Shown one piece after another: positions 44,201-55,253 of a stretch of 64,000 nucleotides of DNA. Every line of letters starts with the position of its first letter. The stretch's first letter is position 1. Location: contig DAIDLC010000002.1 of NCBI GenBank assembly GCA_027449685.1, positions 151,477-215,476 on the forward strand, read 5' to 3'. The stretch comes from Ferrovaceae bacterium (GTDB lineage Bacteria > Pseudomonadota > Gammaproteobacteria > Burkholderiales > Ferrovaceae). A model generated the notes under the pieces. That model ran no database searches. It was not told the origin of the DNA and saw nothing but the letters and a program-made list of their open reading frames with translations. The position numbers were made by a program, and so were the translations under genes.

Positions 44201-45963
44201 GGACGCGGACCGATGAAGGATACCAACGACATGACCAACTCTTCCCGAATGGGGTCGATGGGAGGATTGGTGACCTGGGCAAATAACTGACGGAAATACT
44301 GGTAGAGGGATTTGGGGCGGTTGGAGAGCACAGCCAGCGGGGTATCGTCTCCCATGGAGCCTACAGCCTCCTGACCAGTGGCTGCCATGGGGACCAGCAA
44401 AAACTTGAGTTCTTCTTCGGTGAAGCCAAAGGCTTGCTGCCGGTCCAGCAGGGCCCAGGGGCTGGGTGTCTGCAGCTGGGTGGGCGCAGGCAAATCCTCG
44501 ATGCGGGTTTGGGTGGACTGCAGCCACACCCGATAGGGATGCTCGCGGGAGAGTTGCTGTTTGACCTCGGCGTCGCTGATGATGCGCCCCTGCTCCAGAT
44601 CGATCAGGAACATTTTGCCCGGTTGCAGGCGCCATTTTTTGACGATTTTATGTTGCGGAATATCCAGAACACCCATTTCGGAGGCCATCAGCACCAGATC
44701 ATCGCTGGTCTGCAAATAGCGGGCCGGGCGCAATCCATTGCGATCCAGTGTGGCGCCAATTTGGCGGCCATCGGTAAAGGCCACGGCGGCGGGGCCATCC
44801 CAGGGTTCCATCAGGGCTGCATGATATTCGTAGTAGGCGCGACGGCCTTCGTCCATGAGCGGGTTTCCTGCCCAGGCCTCGGGAATCAGCATGGTCATGG
44901 CCTGTACCAGGGAATATCCCCCGGCAACCAGGAGTTCCAGGGCGTTGTCAAAACTGGCGGAATCGGACTGCCCGTCCATGATCAAAGGCCAGATTTTTGG
45001 CAGATCATCGCCCAGAAGCGTGGACGCCATGGTGCCACGGCGGGCAGCCATCCAGTTCACGTTGCCGCGCAGGGTGTTGATTTCTCCATTATGGGCGATC
45101 ATGCGGAAGGGATGCGCCAGATCCCAGGTGGGGAAGGTGTTGGTGGAAAAGCGCTGGTGCACCAAGGCCAGGCCCGAAACCATGGCAGGGTGTGATAAAT
45201 CCCGATAGTACTGGCCCACTTGATCCGCCAGGAGCATGCCTTTATAGATCAGGGTACGAGAAGACAGGGAAGGCAGATAAAACTGCTTGCGATCGATGCC
45301 CTGTTGCAGCACGGCGTGTTCTGCGCGTTTGCGCAGCACAAAGAGCTTGCGTTCAAAATGATTTTGGTCAGGACAGTTTTCCCCACGGGCCACAAACAGC
45401 TGACGAATGACGGGTTCCACCTGTTTGACGCTGTCACCCAGGCTGCGGTTGTCCGTGGGCACCTCCCGCCAGCCCAGGACTCTCTGGCCCTCTTCGGTGG
45501 CGCAGCGCGTGAGCGTCTCCTCACAGAAGGCACGCGCCTTGGCCTCTTGGGGCAGAAACACCATACCCACGGCATACTCGCCAGCGGGCGGCAGTGTGAT
45601 TCCCAGAAGGGTGGATTCAGAGCGCAGAAAGGCATCCGGCATTTGTATCAATATCCCGGCACCATCTCCTGCTAGTGGGTCAGCCCCTGTGGCTCCCCGA
45701 TGGGACAGGTTTTCCAGAATCTGTAGCCCCTGAGCAATGATCGCGTGGCTTTTCAGACCTTTGATATGGGCAACAAAGCCAACGCCACAGGCGTCATGTT
45801 CATGGGCAGGATCATACAGACCCTGACGGGAAGGGGGAGATGAAGGCTGGTTCAATCGAATAACCTCTGCGTTCAAGTGTTCAAGAGCGGGGGGCGTTGA
45901 AGTCAAACCTTCACGAAGGGCAGGGCTGTACGTGACGCACCGGGCATAGGATGATACAGCCAT
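41224..45963 (-). CDS. gltB: glutamate synthase (NADPH) large subunit
   Basis: Makes two glutamates from glutamine and 2-oxoglutarate. About 1579 residues. The catalytic N-terminal Cys lies in the [14 protein letters not shown] motif, near residue 58, so the pro-peptide would be unusually long if ATG 45963 is the start; downstream TTG codons could give a shorter one. The central and FMN domains contain [51 protein letters not shown] (seen in part) and the 3Fe-4S motif [17 protein letters not shown]; the C-terminal beta-helix domain has [21 protein letters not shown]. Operon with gltD. Confidence 0.96.
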   Translation of the reverse strand: MAVSSYARCVTYSPALREGLTSTPPALEHLNAEVIRLNQPSSPPSRQGLYDPAHEHDACGVGFVAHIKGLKSHAIIAQGLQILENLSHRGATGADPLAGDGAGILIQMPDAFLRSESTLLGITLPPAGEYAVGMVFLPQEAKARAFCEETLTRCATEEGQRVLGWREVPTDNRSLGDSVKQVEPVIRQLFVARGENCPDQNHFERKLFVLRKRAEHAVLQQGIDRKQFYLPSLSSRTLIYKGMLLADQVGQYYRDLSHPAMVSGLALVHQRFSTNTFPTWDLAHPFRMIAHNGEINTLRGNVNWMAARRGTMASTLLGDDLPKIWPLIMDGQSDSASFDNALELLVAGGYSLVQAMTMLIPEAWAGNPLMDEGRRAYYEYHAALMEPWDGPAAVAFTDGRQIGATLDRNGLRPARYLQTSDDLVLMASEMGVLDIPQHKIVKKWRLQPGKMFLIDLEQGRIISDAEVKQQLSREHPYRVWLQSTQTRIEDLPAPTQLQTPSPWALLDRQQAFGFTEEELKFLLVPMAATGQEAVGSMGDDTPLAVLSNRPKSLYQYFRQLFAQVTNPPIDPIREELVMSLVSFIGPRPNLLSVDATQPQPRLEVGQPVLTPEDMEKIRTIAAYTGGQFRATTLSITYPVSAGTAGMDQALQDLCAAVLEAVAQGVNILILSDRDLGPERVALPALLATAAVHHHLVKNGQRTRTGLVVETGSAREVHHFALLAGYGAEAIHPYLALETLSTLGALLPPDLTLKDAQKRYIKAVSKGLLKVMSKMGISTYQSYCGAQIFEAVGLSSEFVQRFFTGTATRVEGIGLEQVAREVLRLHQQAFSNDHLYLHALDAGGEYAYRIRGEAHMWTPESISRLQHATRTGSYTTYKEYAKTINDQSQRLMTLRGLFDIAKSENPLPLSEVEPAQSIVKRFATGAMSLGSISQEAHSTLAIAMNRMGGKSNTGEGGEDPQRFKPMANGDSMRSSIKQVASGRFGVTTEYLVNADDIQIKMAQGAKPGEGGQLPGHKVSKYIGKLRHSVPGVGLISPPPHHDIYSIEDLAQLIHDLKNVNPNARISVKLVSEVGVGTIAAGVSKAHADHVTISGHDGGTGASPLSSIKYAGSPWELGLAETQQTLVLNRLRGRICVQADGQMKTGRDVVIAALLGADEFGFATAPLVVEGCIMMRKCHLNTCPVGIATQDPELTKKFSGQPEHVINFFFFVAEEVREYMAQMGFRTFEEMVGRVDQLDMRRGIDHWKAQGLDFSKIFYQPDMPSQVARSWKERQNHGLDTALDHHLIAQAKPALEQRQAVQIDVAVRNVHRTVGSMLSGEVARLHGHAGLPDDTIVIRAQGTAGQSFGAFLARGITLELLGEANDYVGKGLSGGRIVVYPPADCPIDAAQNIIVGNTVLYGAISGECYFSGVAGERFAVRNSGATAVVEGLGDHGCEYMTGGTVVVLGEAGRNFAAGMSGGVAYVLDEAGDFEQRCNLAMVELEPVPSEDNASEESQGNLDSHGRVKVNHLGERDCVLLKSLISRHLHYTNSQRARQILDHWADYLPKFVKVMPMEYRRALMEMAAEQEQDAMQRGIKHG

Positions 45964-46022
45964 CCGCCACCGGGATCAATACCGGGTTGATGCGCCCGGC
46001 GGCGGTCCAGCCTGTGCCCGCA

Positions 46023-47159
46023 CTAAACAGAAGATTCCTGGTAGGGGCCGAGCGCGTTGCTGGGGGAGATGAAACGGCCCATTCCCGGGGTCAGGGTTTG
46101 ACGGACGAGGGCCGGATCCACTTGCGCCGTCAGTTGGGCTTGCCCCAGTTGGGCCAGCAACACGTAACGGATGGCTCCTGCAGCCACTTTTTTATCCGAG
46201 GCCATGAGTTCCAGATAGCGCTCCGGGCCCAGATTGGGGGCCTGCAACGGCAAGCCTGCACGTTGCATGAGCGCCTCGATCAACGCGAGCTCCGCGTGGG
46301 AGAGCCAGCCCAGGCGCTGCGACAGGTCGGCGGCCAGCAATGTCCCGGCGGCCACGGCTTCGCCATGCAGCCAGACGCCATAGCCGGCACCGGTTTCGAT
46401 GGCGTGTCCGAAGGTGTGTCCCAGGTTGAGTAAGGCCCGGGCCCCCTTCGTTTCGAATTCATCCTCTGCCACGACTTGGGCCTTGTTGCTACAAGAGCGC
46501 TCGATGGCCTGGATCAGGGTTTCGGGGTGGCGCGCCATGAGGGCTTCCAGATGCTGGTCCAGCCAGTGCAAAAAGGGCAAATCCCGAATCAGGCCGTATT
46601 TGATGATTTCGGCTACTCCCGAGCGAAATTCGCGCTCTGGCAACGTGTTCAGTGTGCCTGTGTCGGCCAGCACCAGAGCCGGTTGATGGAAGGCGCCCAG
46701 TAAATTCTTGCCAAGGGGGTGATTGATGCCGGTTTTACCCCCCACCGAGGAGTCTACCTGGGCGAGCAAGGTCGTGGGGATCTGGATGAGCGGTACGCCG
46801 CGCAGGTAAGTGGCTGCGGCAAAACCGGCCACATCCCCGATCACCCCTCCACCGAGAGCGATGACGGTGGTTTTACGTTCGCAGCGGTGAGCCAGCATGT
46901 CATCGTGAATCTGGTTTAGCGTAGTGCGCGTTTTATGGGCTTCGCCATCGGGCAGGGTGATGGTCAGGGCATGTATCCCCGCCTGGGATAGCATGTCCAG
47001 CAGAGGGGGCAGGTACAGTGGCCCCACCGTGGTGTTGGTGATGATGACTGCGGTGGGTTGGGCCAGATGGGGAAGAATCCATTGCGGTTGCTGGAGCAGA
47101 TCCGGGCCAATGTGAATCGGATAGGAGGCCTTGCCAAGATTGACGCAGAGAGTTTTCAT
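46023..47159 (-). CDS. aroB: 3-dehydroquinate synthase
   Basis: Second step of the shikimate pathway, NAD+ and Zn2+ dependent. 378 residues: [19 protein letters not shown] near 71, [22 protein letters not shown] near 101-122, [25 protein letters not shown] near 128-152, and the metal-binding [12 protein letters not shown] near 246-257. The last dozen residues extend a little beyond the usual end. Overlaps aroK by 4 bases. Confidence 0.97.
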   Translation of the reverse strand: MKTLCVNLGKASYPIHIGPDLLQQPQWILPHLAQPTAVIITNTTVGPLYLPPLLDMLSQAGIHALTITLPDGEAHKTRTTLNQIHDDMLAHRCERKTTVIALGGGVIGDVAGFAAATYLRGVPLIQIPTTLLAQVDSSVGGKTGINHPLGKNLLGAFHQPALVLADTGTLNTLPEREFRSGVAEIIKYGLIRDLPFLHWLDQHLEALMARHPETLIQAIERSCSNKAQVVAEDEFETKGARALLNLGHTFGHAIETGAGYGVWLHGEAVAAGTLLAADLSQRLGWLSHAELALIEALMQRAGLPLQAPNLGPERYLELMASDKKVAAGAIRYVLLAQLGQAQLTAQVDPALVRQTLTPGMGRFISPSNALGPYQESSV

Positions 47160-47779
47160 GGGAGCTGGGTGGATGGCAGGGTAGGTTCTGGGGCCGTGTT
47201 GGCAGCTTCCACGGCGGGCGGGGCTGCGGTCCCGGTGCCGTTTGGGACAGCAGAAGCGAATTGGCGCAGTTCGAATTCCAGATGCGAGACCAGACGTGGC
47301 ACGCTTTGCTGGCCGGTATCGATGATCAGGTGGGCGATTTCCCGGTAGAGCGGGTCACGCTGCGCATAGAGTTCCTGCAAACGCGCCTTGGGGTGAGCGG
47401 TTTGTAACAAGGGACGTTGGCGGTCGTGACGGGTGCGCAGCCACAGCTGCTCGGGATCTGCACGCAGGTAAATGACCAGTCCACGCGCCTGCAGGAGCTG
47501 GCGTGTATGCACGTTGAGAATGGCGCCCCCGCCTGTGGCCAGAACGATTCCCTGGCGCTGGGTGAGGCGGGCGATCATGTCGGCTTCGCGCAGGCGAAAA
47601 CCGGATTCTCCCTCCACTTCAAAAATCGTACTGATGCGAACGCCCGTGTGGGCTTCGATTTCATGGTCCGAATCGACGAAACCGAGATGCAGGCGGCGCG
47701 CAAGGAGCCGCCCCACCGTGGTCTTTCCAGAGCCCATGAGCCCGATCAGAAATATATTGGTCTGGGTTTGCATACTCAC
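47156..47779 (-). CDS. aroK: shikimate kinase
   Basis: Phosphorylates shikimate. 207 residues: Walker [19 protein letters not shown] near 13-30, substrate-binding [11 protein letters not shown] near 36-46 and GFRLREAD near 60-67, GGGAIL near 83, and the LID Arg region [11 protein letters not shown] 30-residue Pro/Ala/Thr-rich C-terminal extension follows the kinase fold. Only 53 bases separate it from divergent ponA; the pilMNOPQ genes common here in relatives are absent. Confidence 0.96.
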   Translation of the reverse strand: MSMQTQTNIFLIGLMGSGKTTVGRLLARRLHLGFVDSDHEIEAHTGVRISTIFEVEGESGFRLREADMIARLTQRQGIVLATGGGAILNVHTRQLLQARGLVIYLRADPEQLWLRTRHDRQRPLLQTAHPKARLQELYAQRDPLYREIAHLIIDTGQQSVPRLVSHLEFELRQFASAVPNGTGTAAPPAVEAANTAPEPTLPSTQLP

Positions 47780-47832
47780 ATTGTAGCCGAGGGACGCCTT
47801 ATAATGCAGTCTGACCTTCTATCGGGTGCTCC

Positions 47833-50079
47833 ATGTCTTTTCGTATCCTTATGTTTCCCTTGGCGATTCTGGCCACCCTCGGATTGGTGGGGGCGGGTAT
47901 CGTCGCGCTCGTGCTGGCCTTGATCTACCCGGATCTGCCCAGTCTGGACTCCATGACGGACTATCGCCCCAAAATTCCCTTGCGGGTTTTTACGGCAGAT
48001 GACCAGTTGATTGGCGAGTTTGGCGAGGAACGGCGTGCGCTTCTCAAACTGTCCCACGTGCCCATGCGCATGCGCGAGGCCATCTTGGCTGCCGAAGATG
48101 ACCGCTTTTATCAGCATGGCGCAGTGGATTATCAGGGCATTTTGCGAGCCGTCATGGCCAATGTGTTTTCCGGGAGTGTCAAGGAAGGTGCCAGCACGAT
48201 CACGATGCAGGTAGCCCGCAATTTTTTTCTGAGCAACGAAAAAACCCTGACGCGCAAACTCTCCGAAGTGCTTTTGGCTTACAAGATAGAAAGCAATCTG
48301 AGCAAGGACCAGATTCTGGAACTTTATATCAACCAAATCTATCTCGGGCAAAGGGCTTATGGGTTTGGAGCCGCGGCGTACGTGTATTACGGCAAACCGC
48401 TGGATCAGTTGAGTGCGGCCGAAATGGCCATGCTGGCGGGTCTGCCCAAGGCCCCTTCGCGCTATAACCCTATCATCAACCCCAAACGCGCGGCCTTGCG
48501 CCAGCAATATGTGTTGCGTCGCATGCATGAGCTCAAGTTTTTGAGTGACGCAGACTATGATTACGCCTTGCATAATCCGGGTCACGCCACACCCTTTCAC
48601 TCCGGCTTTCTGCTCAAGGCCGATTATGTGGCCGAAATGGCCCGTCAGTACATGGTACAAACCTATGGGGAGGACGTCTATAACCGGGGTTACAAGGTGA
48701 TCACCACATTGTTCAAGGCCAACCAGGACGCAGCCTATAAAGCGGTGCGCGCCGGTGTCATGGCCTATGATCACCGTCACGGCTATCGAGGCCCGGAAGA
48801 TACGGCGGATTTGGCCACTGGAGCGGTAAGCGACGAGGATCTGGAAGATGCCTTGAGCGACGTGGATGTCAGCGACGACCTGTATCCTGCGGTGGTCACC
48901 CAGGCTTCCGAGCAGGCCGTGCAGGCCTATGTGAAGTCCGTGGGTCCGGTCACCGTGCACTCCGAGGGATTGGCCTTTGCCAAGTCGGCCTTGAGCGCCA
49001 AGGCCCCAGCCAGTCGTCAAATACGGCGTGGATCCATCATCCGTGTGGCCCGCACCGACAAGGGCGAGTGGGAAATCACCCAATATCCGGACGTCCAGGC
49101 GGCTCTGGTTTCCCTGGATTCCCATGACGGTGCCATTCGAGCCCTGGTGGGAGGGTTTGATTTTGATCAGAACAAGTACAACCATGTTACCCAGGCGTAC
49201 CGTCAACCCGGTTCCAGCTTCAAGCCCTTCATTTATTCTGCGGCCCTGGAAAAGGGGTATTCGGCCTCGACCCTGGTCAGTGACACCCCGCTGGTGATTT
49301 CTGATCCCAATATCAATAATGGTCAGCCTTGGGAGCCGCACAATTATGAACCGGAATATGAGGGCTCCATCCCTTTGCGGCTGGCCTTGGCCAAATCCAA
49401 AAATGTAGTGGCCGTGCGGGTACTGCAGGCCATTACCCCTGGGTATGCCCACCAGTACATCATGTCCCGCTTTGGTTTCGACCCCGAGCGGCATCCGGCG
49501 TATTTGAGCATGGCGCTGGGGTCCGGGCAGGCCAGTCCCTTACAGATGGCTGCAGCCTATGCCGTATTTGCCAATGGTGGTTTTCGTGTCAAGCCGTTTT
49601 TCATCGACCGCATTCTGGATGATCACGGCAAGATCATTCGCAAAACTCAGCCCCAAGTGGCCGCAGAAGGTGCGGAACAAGTGATCGATGCGCGCAATGC
49701 GTTTGTCATCACCAGCATGCTGCAGGATGTGATCCGTGAAGGAACGGCGGTCCGTGCCCAGAGTTTGGGGCGCTCGGATCTTGCGGGCAAAACAGGCACC
49801 ACCAATGACCATGTGGATGCCTGGTTTGCGGGGTTTCAACCCAGCCTAGTGGCGGTATCCTGGGTGGGATTCGATAAACCGACTTCGCTGGGAAGCCATG
49901 AAACCGGAGCTCAGGCGGCCTTGCCCATCTGGATGGCCTATATGAGTACCGCGCTGCAGACGATACCGGAGAGCCAACCCATCCTGCCGCCAGGCCTCAA
50001 TGTCGTGACGGTAAACTCAGGCAAGGGAGAAGCCCGCCAGGACTATCAGTATGCCAATCCGGTCGAACCGGCGCACTGA
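47833..50079 (+). CDS. mrcA: penicillin-binding protein 1A
   Basis: Bifunctional class A peptidoglycan synthase. 748 residues: membrane anchor (about 8-32), glycosyltransferase domain with AAEDDRFYQHGAVDYQGI and EGASTITMQVARN, an OB-like insert (about 310-400) and the transpeptidase domain with the SxxK motif PGSSFKPFIYSAALE, the SKN motif AKSKNVVAVR and the KTGTTND motif. Divergent from aroK. Confidence 0.97.
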   Translation: MSFRILMFPLAILATLGLVGAGIVALVLALIYPDLPSLDSMTDYRPKIPLRVFTADDQLIGEFGEERRALLKLSHVPMRMREAILAAEDDRFYQHGAVDYQGILRAVMANVFSGSVKEGASTITMQVARNFFLSNEKTLTRKLSEVLLAYKIESNLSKDQILELYINQIYLGQRAYGFGAAAYVYYGKPLDQLSAAEMAMLAGLPKAPSRYNPIINPKRAALRQQYVLRRMHELKFLSDADYDYALHNPGHATPFHSGFLLKADYVAEMARQYMVQTYGEDVYNRGYKVITTLFKANQDAAYKAVRAGVMAYDHRHGYRGPEDTADLATGAVSDEDLEDALSDVDVSDDLYPAVVTQASEQAVQAYVKSVGPVTVHSEGLAFAKSALSAKAPASRQIRRGSIIRVARTDKGEWEITQYPDVQAALVSLDSHDGAIRALVGGFDFDQNKYNHVTQAYRQPGSSFKPFIYSAALEKGYSASTLVSDTPLVISDPNINNGQPWEPHNYEPEYEGSIPLRLALAKSKNVVAVRVLQAITPGYAHQYIMSRFGFDPERHPAYLSMALGSGQASPLQMAAAYAVFANGGFRVKPFFIDRILDDHGKIIRKTQPQVAAEGAEQVIDARNAFVITSMLQDVIREGTAVRAQSLGRSDLAGKTGTTNDHVDAWFAGFQPSLVAVSWVGFDKPTSLGSHETGAQAALPIWMAYMSTALQTIPESQPILPPGLNVVTVNSGKGEARQDYQYANPVEPAH

Positions 50080-50113
50080 TAAGGGCTTGGTGGGAAAATG
50101 CGGCGCGACGGGA

Positions 50114-51124
<1,011 letters not shown>

Positions 51125-51212
51125 TTAAAATTGGATGGCAAGGTCCGCAGGGACGGGTTTATGGTACATGGACTGTTTATAGTCATTCAAAAAATGAACT
51201 TAACCCATTCAA

Positions 51213-51327
51213 TGTAATCTGACTCATGGCTGTTTTGCAAACAGTCCCTGTTCATCTCCCTGAGACAGGTACGGTCGGTTTCCTCGACCATTTTCGCCGT
51301 GGCATGCCATATGCCACGGTTTTTTTT
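51213..51327 (+). ncRNA. candidate small RNA with four hairpins and intrinsic terminator
   Basis: On the plus strand, between hemB and engB (both minus), four stems follow each other: CTGTTT/AAACAG (51230-51244), CCTGT/ACAGG (51247-51269), GGTCG/CGACC (51273-51289), and a terminator stem CCGTGGCAT/ATGCCACGG (51297-51319) followed by eight T (51320-51327). A -10-like TGTAAT (51213-51218) lies upstream, giving a transcript of about 100 bases; the -35 is weak. No plus-strand gene precedes the terminator, so a small RNA is the simplest explanation. No known RNA family is recognised. Confidence 0.55.
51297..51327 (+). terminator. rho-independent terminator, plus strand
   Basis: A 9-base-pair stem CCGTGGCAT/ATGCCACGG with a 5-base loop, followed by eight T residues. 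On the minus strand no T-run follows the stem, so it acts on plus-strand transcription only and cannot serve engB. Confidence 0.85.
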
Positions 51328-51363
51328 GACTACCGAATCCACGGTTTGATGGCGCCAGACAGT

Positions 51364-52002
51364 TCATGGGAGGGGGTTGGGGTCTGCTGTCAGATGCAAA
51401 GCAGGGGGGCTGAACAGGGTCTGAATGGCCTGTTGCGCCGCCTCGAGGCCTTCACGCGACAGACTGGAGAAGGGAATGACTTCCACAGGCAAGGCTCCGG
51501 TCAGAGGGCGAAGGGCCTGTTGGATGGCACGCAGGGCAGCAAGACGTGGGCCCCGCGCCAGCTTGTCACATTTGGTCAGCAGGATCACCAGCGGTTTGCC
51601 CCGTGGCAAATACCATTCCAAGAGCTGCGTATCCAGGGGTGTGAGGGGATGACGGATATCCATCAACAGGACCAAGCCCTTGAGGGATTGACGGGACACC
51701 AGATAATCGGACAAAAACTGTTGCCAATGCCGTTTGACGGCCAGAGGCACCTGGGCGTAACCATACCCCGGCAAATCCACTAAAAAACGTCCGGCACCCA
51801 GATCAAAAAAATTGATGTGCTGGGTACGTCCTGGCGTTTTGCTGGTGTAGGCCAAGCGGGACTGTTGGGTGAGCAGGTTGATGGCACTGGATTTGCCGGC
51901 ATTGGAGCGCCCGGCAAAGGCGATTTCCAAACCCTGATCGGGCGGCAGGCTGGACCAATCGCCGGCTGTCGTATAAAAACGGGCCTGCTGGAAAAATGAC
52001 AT
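51364..52002 (-). CDS. engB: ribosome biogenesis GTP-binding protein EngB (YsxC/YihA)
   Basis: GTPase needed for 50S assembly and division. About 212 residues: GRSNAGKSSAINLL near 30-43, TPGRTQHINFF near 57-67, VDLPGYGYAQVP near 76-87, LTKCDKLARG near 138-147. ATG 52002 (MSFFQQARFY) is preferred over an in-frame GTG at 52020. Minus strand, 28 bases downstream of hemL's start side. Confidence 0.95.
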   Translation of the reverse strand: MSFFQQARFYTTAGDWSSLPPDQGLEIAFAGRSNAGKSSAINLLTQQSRLAYTSKTPGRTQHINFFDLGAGRFLVDLPGYGYAQVPLAVKRHWQQFLSDYLVSRQSLKGLVLLMDIRHPLTPLDTQLLEWYLPRGKPLVILLTKCDKLARGPRLAALRAIQQALRPLTGALPVEVIPFSSLSREGLEAAQQAIQTLFSPPALHLTADPNPLP

Positions 52003-52030
52003 CTTGATCACACCGTGCACAGAACACGGA

Positions 52031-53314
52031 TCATGCTAGTGTGCTGAAAACTGTTTCGGCGGCATCCAGGGTTTTTTCCAGCTCGGCCGTGCCATGTACC
52101 GTGGACACAAAGCCGGCTTCAAACGCCGAGGGGGCCATATAAATGCCTTGGGCCAGCATGCCATGAAAAAACTGCTTGAAGCGTTCTTTATCTGCGCTCA
52201 ACACTTCATTCAGATGCGTGGGGAGTGTGTCGCGAAAATAAAAGCCGAACATGCCACCCAAGGCACAGGCACACACGGGAAATCCGTGGTGACGCCCAAT
52301 CTGCACCAGACCCTCGGTCATGACGCGGGTCATTTCTCCCAAGCGCTCATACAGGCCGGGTTCCGTGGCCAGTTCCAGGTTGACGAGCCCTGCGGTGACC
52401 GCTACCGGATTGCCCGAGAGGGTGCCGGCCTGATAGACCGGACCCAGCGGCGCCAGATGCTGCATGATGTCCCGTCGGCCCCCAAACGCTGCCAAGGGCA
52501 TGCCCCCGCCAATGACCTTGCCCAGTGTGGTGAGATCCGGAGTAATGCCATACAGGGACTGGGCACCCCCCAAAGCCACCCGAAAGCCGGTCATGACCTC
52601 ATCAAAAATCAGCAGACTCCCGTGGGCTTGGGTGAGCGCGCGCAAGCGCTGCAAAAACGCCGGGCGCGGCAAGACCATATTCATATTGCCCGCCACGGGT
52701 TCCACGATGACGGCGGCAATGTGCGCGGCTTCTCGAGCAAACAGGGCTTCCAGCGCCTGCACGTCGTTGTAAGGTAATACGAGGGTGTGGGCTGCCAGAT
52801 CGGCCGGGACCCCACTGGAGTCCGGTTGGCCAAAGGTCAAGGCACCGGAGCCTGCCTTGACCAGCAGGGAGTCGCCATGGCCATGGTAGCAGCCGTCAAA
52901 CTTGACGATGTTGGGGCGGCCGGTAAAGCCTCGGGCCAAACGGATGGCGCTCATGGTGGCTTCGGTGCCAGAGCTGGTCAAGCGGATCTGTTCCAGGGCG
53001 GGCATCAGGGCACAGACGCGTTCGGCCAGCTCGATTTCCAGTTCGGTGGGGGCCCCAAAACTCAGGCCCTTTTCTGCCACGGCCTGCACGGCGCTAACGA
53101 TTTTTGGGTGGGCGTGGCCATGCAGCAGTGGTCCCCAGGAGCACACATAGTCGATGTATTCCTGCCCATCCGCGTCCCACACCCGGGGTCCGGCACCTCG
53201 GGTAAAGAAGCGGGGAGCGCCGCCTACGGCCCGAAAGGCGCGCACGGGAGAGTTGACTCCGCCGGGTATGCGGATCTGGGCACGTTCAAAGAGTTGCTGA
53301 TTCAGGGAAGTCAT
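52031..53314 (-). CDS. hemL: glutamate-1-semialdehyde 2,1-aminomutase
   Basis: PLP enzyme making 5-aminolevulinate, showing the C5 (glutamate) route. 427 residues: N-terminal [50 protein letters not shown] near 112-132, [12 protein letters not shown] near 235-246, and the PLP-binding Lys in [18 protein letters not shown] near 258-275. Overlaps thiE by 4 bases. Confidence 0.97.
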   Translation of the reverse strand: MTSLNQQLFERAQIRIPGGVNSPVRAFRAVGGAPRFFTRGAGPRVWDADGQEYIDYVCSWGPLLHGHAHPKIVSAVQAVAEKGLSFGAPTELEIELAERVCALMPALEQIRLTSSGTEATMSAIRLARGFTGRPNIVKFDGCYHGHGDSLLVKAGSGALTFGQPDSSGVPADLAAHTLVLPYNDVQALEALFAREAAHIAAVIVEPVAGNMNMVLPRPAFLQRLRALTQAHGSLLIFDEVMTGFRVALGGAQSLYGITPDLTTLGKVIGGGMPLAAFGGRRDIMQHLAPLGPVYQAGTLSGNPVAVTAGLVNLELATEPGLYERLGEMTRVMTEGLVQIGRHHGFPVCACALGGMFGFYFRDTLPTHLNEVLSADKERFKQFFHGMLAQGIYMAPSAFEAGFVSTVHGTAELEKTLDAAETVFSTLA

Positions 53315-54009
53315 GATGGCCTACAAAACAAGGATTGAAATTCGCGGGTGCGCCGGCAGATATCGTCGGCCTCAAACAGGCCGGAAATTACGGCAATAGC
53401 ATCCGCACCTGCCTGCAATAATGGGGGGGCATTGTCCAGCGTGATACCGCCAATGGCCACGATGGGAATGCGCAATTGTGAGCGTGCCTGGCGCAGCAAG
53501 GCCAGGGGCGCTGCGGCCGCCTGGGGTTTGGTGCGGGACGGGTACATGCTGCCAAAAGCCACATAAGAGGCGCCCTGATCCTGGGCCTGCAGGGCTTGGG
53601 GGAGGGACGCATGGCAGGAAATTCCGGTGAGCCATGAGTTTTGAGAGGGGACGGCAAACCTGTGGGGGGTTGGATCACTCTCCGTGGGCTCGCTCGGGCG
53701 CAGAGCGTGCTGTGCCATCAAAGACTGTTGTAGATCTCGTTGGCCCAAATGAAGGCCCTGCGCGTGGGTGTGTTGCGCCAGGGCAGGGTCGTCATTGACG
53801 ATGAGAGTGACTGCCCACTTCTGGCACAACTCAGCTACGGCCAGAGACTGAATTCGACGCGCGAGGGAATCCAGTGACTTGGCACGATACTGCAGCAGAC
53901 GTAACCCCCCCGCGAAGGCTGCTTCCAGTTTGGCCAGCAAGCGGGGCGTGTCTGGAATATCCGGGGTAATCCCATACAGTCCGTGAATGGGTGCTGGACT
54001 AAGAGGCAT
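53311..54009 (-). CDS. thiE: thiamine-phosphate synthase
   Basis: Couples HMP-PP and thiazole phosphate to thiamine phosphate. About 232 residues from ATG 54009 ([11 protein letters not shown]); the frame runs further upstream into thiD but that stretch is shadow. TIM barrel motifs: LLQYRAKS near 38, [11 protein letters not shown] near 70-80, GLHLGQRDL near 87, [14 protein letters not shown] near 156-169, [10 protein letters not shown] near 194-203. The middle segment (about 98-130) is longer than usual. Overlaps hemL. Confidence 0.94.
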   Translation of the reverse strand: MPLSPAPIHGLYGITPDIPDTPRLLAKLEAAFAGGLRLLQYRAKSLDSLARRIQSLAVAELCQKWAVTLIVNDDPALAQHTHAQGLHLGQRDLQQSLMAQHALRPSEPTESDPTPHRFAVPSQNSWLTGISCHASLPQALQAQDQGASYVAFGSMYPSRTKPQAAAAPLALLRQARSQLRIPIVAIGGITLDNAPPLLQAGADAIAVISGLFEADDICRRTREFQSLFCRPS

Positions 54010-54059
54010 GGTGAGCGGTGTGTCGGGAGAAGACCGCGCGAAGGAGAGCCCGGTGCACG

Positions 54060-54890
54060 TTAATGAATGTCTGCGGCGGGTGGTTCTTCCCGGGCCCAGA
54101 ACAAGCGGTCGGGAATCGGTTGACCCATGCCCAGGCGGAAGGCATCCTTGAGGGTTTGCCAGGTAAATTCCTGCGCTTCGGCCACGGCTTCTGCCATGTC
54201 CAGACCCTGCGCCAAGCCGGCGGCAATGGCCGAACTCAAGGTACATCCCGAGCCATGAAAGCTGGCATTGAGACGTTCCCAACTGTCGGAGCGGATGACT
54301 CCCTCGCGCCCATACAGCGTATTGATGACTTGACGGGAGGCGCTGTGAGTTCCTGTAAGAAGTAGGTACTCACATCCGAGATCCAGGATGAGTTTAGCCG
54401 CTTTGGCAAAATCCGGTGTTTCATCCTCGGGGACCTCCTCGTAAGCAATACGCAAGATTTCCAGCGTGTTGGGAGTGACCAGCGTGGCCTGTGGGATGAT
54501 CAGCTCGCGCAGGGCCGCCAACATGTCTTCCGAGGCCAGTTCATCGCCCCGACCACTGGCGAGAACCGGGTCCAGAATCAAGGGAATTTCGGGGTAGTCC
54601 GAAACGACTTCGGCGATGGCGGCAATGGCTTCTACGCTCCCGAGTACGCCCAGTTTGAACACCGCCACCGGCACGTCTTCCAGAATACAGCGCGCCTGAT
54701 CGGCAACCCATTCCGCATCCAAAGGCAGGATATCCTCCACGCCGGTGGTGTCCTGAATCGTGATGCCGGTAACCACCGACAAGGGGTGGCAGCCCATGCT
54801 GGCCAGGGTGAGAATATCGGCTTGCAATCCGGCCCCCGAGCTGGGGTCAGTGGCCGCAAACACCAGCACGGCTGGAGGGGGAGGAGTCAT
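54060..54890 (-). CDS. thiD: hydroxymethylpyrimidine/phosphomethylpyrimidine kinase
   Basis: Two successive phosphorylations of HMP for thiamine. 276 residues, ribokinase fold: FAATDPSSGAGLQADILTLASMG near 10-32, LDPVLASGRGDEL near 105-117, TPNTLEILRI near 139-148, and the anion hole NASFHGSGCTLSSAIAAGLAQG near 209-230 with catalytic Cys. Divergent from rubredoxin; thiE follows after 50 bases. Confidence 0.96.
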   Translation of the reverse strand: MTPPPPAVLVFAATDPSSGAGLQADILTLASMGCHPLSVVTGITIQDTTGVEDILPLDAEWVADQARCILEDVPVAVFKLGVLGSVEAIAAIAEVVSDYPEIPLILDPVLASGRGDELASEDMLAALRELIIPQATLVTPNTLEILRIAYEEVPEDETPDFAKAAKLILDLGCEYLLLTGTHSASRQVINTLYGREGVIRSDSWERLNASFHGSGCTLSSAIAAGLAQGLDMAEAVAEAQEFTWQTLKDAFRLGMGQPIPDRLFWAREEPPAADIH

Positions 54891-55013
54891 GGATGAAGTT
54901 GCTCTTCTGAGTGTCAGGTTTTATGATGCTCGGGTACTGCCCCACCAGGGGCGACACCACGGTCATCTTCTGTGTCGTTGCACACCCTATTCTAACCCAA
55001 TTCCAGGAAAACC

Positions 55014-55196
55014 ATGGAAGCAAGCCAACCCTACAAAACGTATCTTTGCCTGATTTGTGGCTACATTTATAACGAAGAGCTAGGCGATCCGGAAGAGGGC
55101 ATTGCCCCCGGAACCCGCTGGGAGGATGTGCCGGTCAACTGGGTTTGTCCCGAATGTGGAGCGCGCAAGGAAGACTTCGAGATGATCGAGTTTTAA
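55014..55196 (+). CDS. rubredoxin
   Basis: 60-residue mononuclear iron electron carrier with two CXXCG motifs (Cys 12, 15, 45, 48) and conserved aromatic core residues Tyr10, Tyr17, Trp36 and Trp43. Cytoplasmic, single-domain. It starts 123 bases from divergent thiD. The redox partner cannot be told from the neighbourhood. Confidence 0.97.
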   Translation: MEASQPYKTYLCLICGYIYNEELGDPEEGIAPGTRWEDVPVNWVCPECGARKEDFEMIEF

Positions 55197-55253
55197 GCCT
55201 TCCAAGCGCTGCCCTTGGGCCCCTTCGCCACCGGACAGGCTATTGGGTTGCCA

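Noticed and set aside
47776..49494. 572-codon open frame on the minus strand across mrcA
   Set aside because: It is the antisense shadow of a well-supported PBP1A gene, has His/Gly/Gln-rich composition typical of such shadows, and matches no family.
51226..51783. 185-codon plus-strand open frame starting in the hemB-engB spacer
   Set aside because: It runs through the T8 terminator and then antisense to engB; the hairpins favour a non-coding RNA.
54010..54282. 91-codon upstream extension of thiE
   Set aside because: It overlaps thiD in another frame and adds sequence not typical of ThiE, whose normal start is at 54009.
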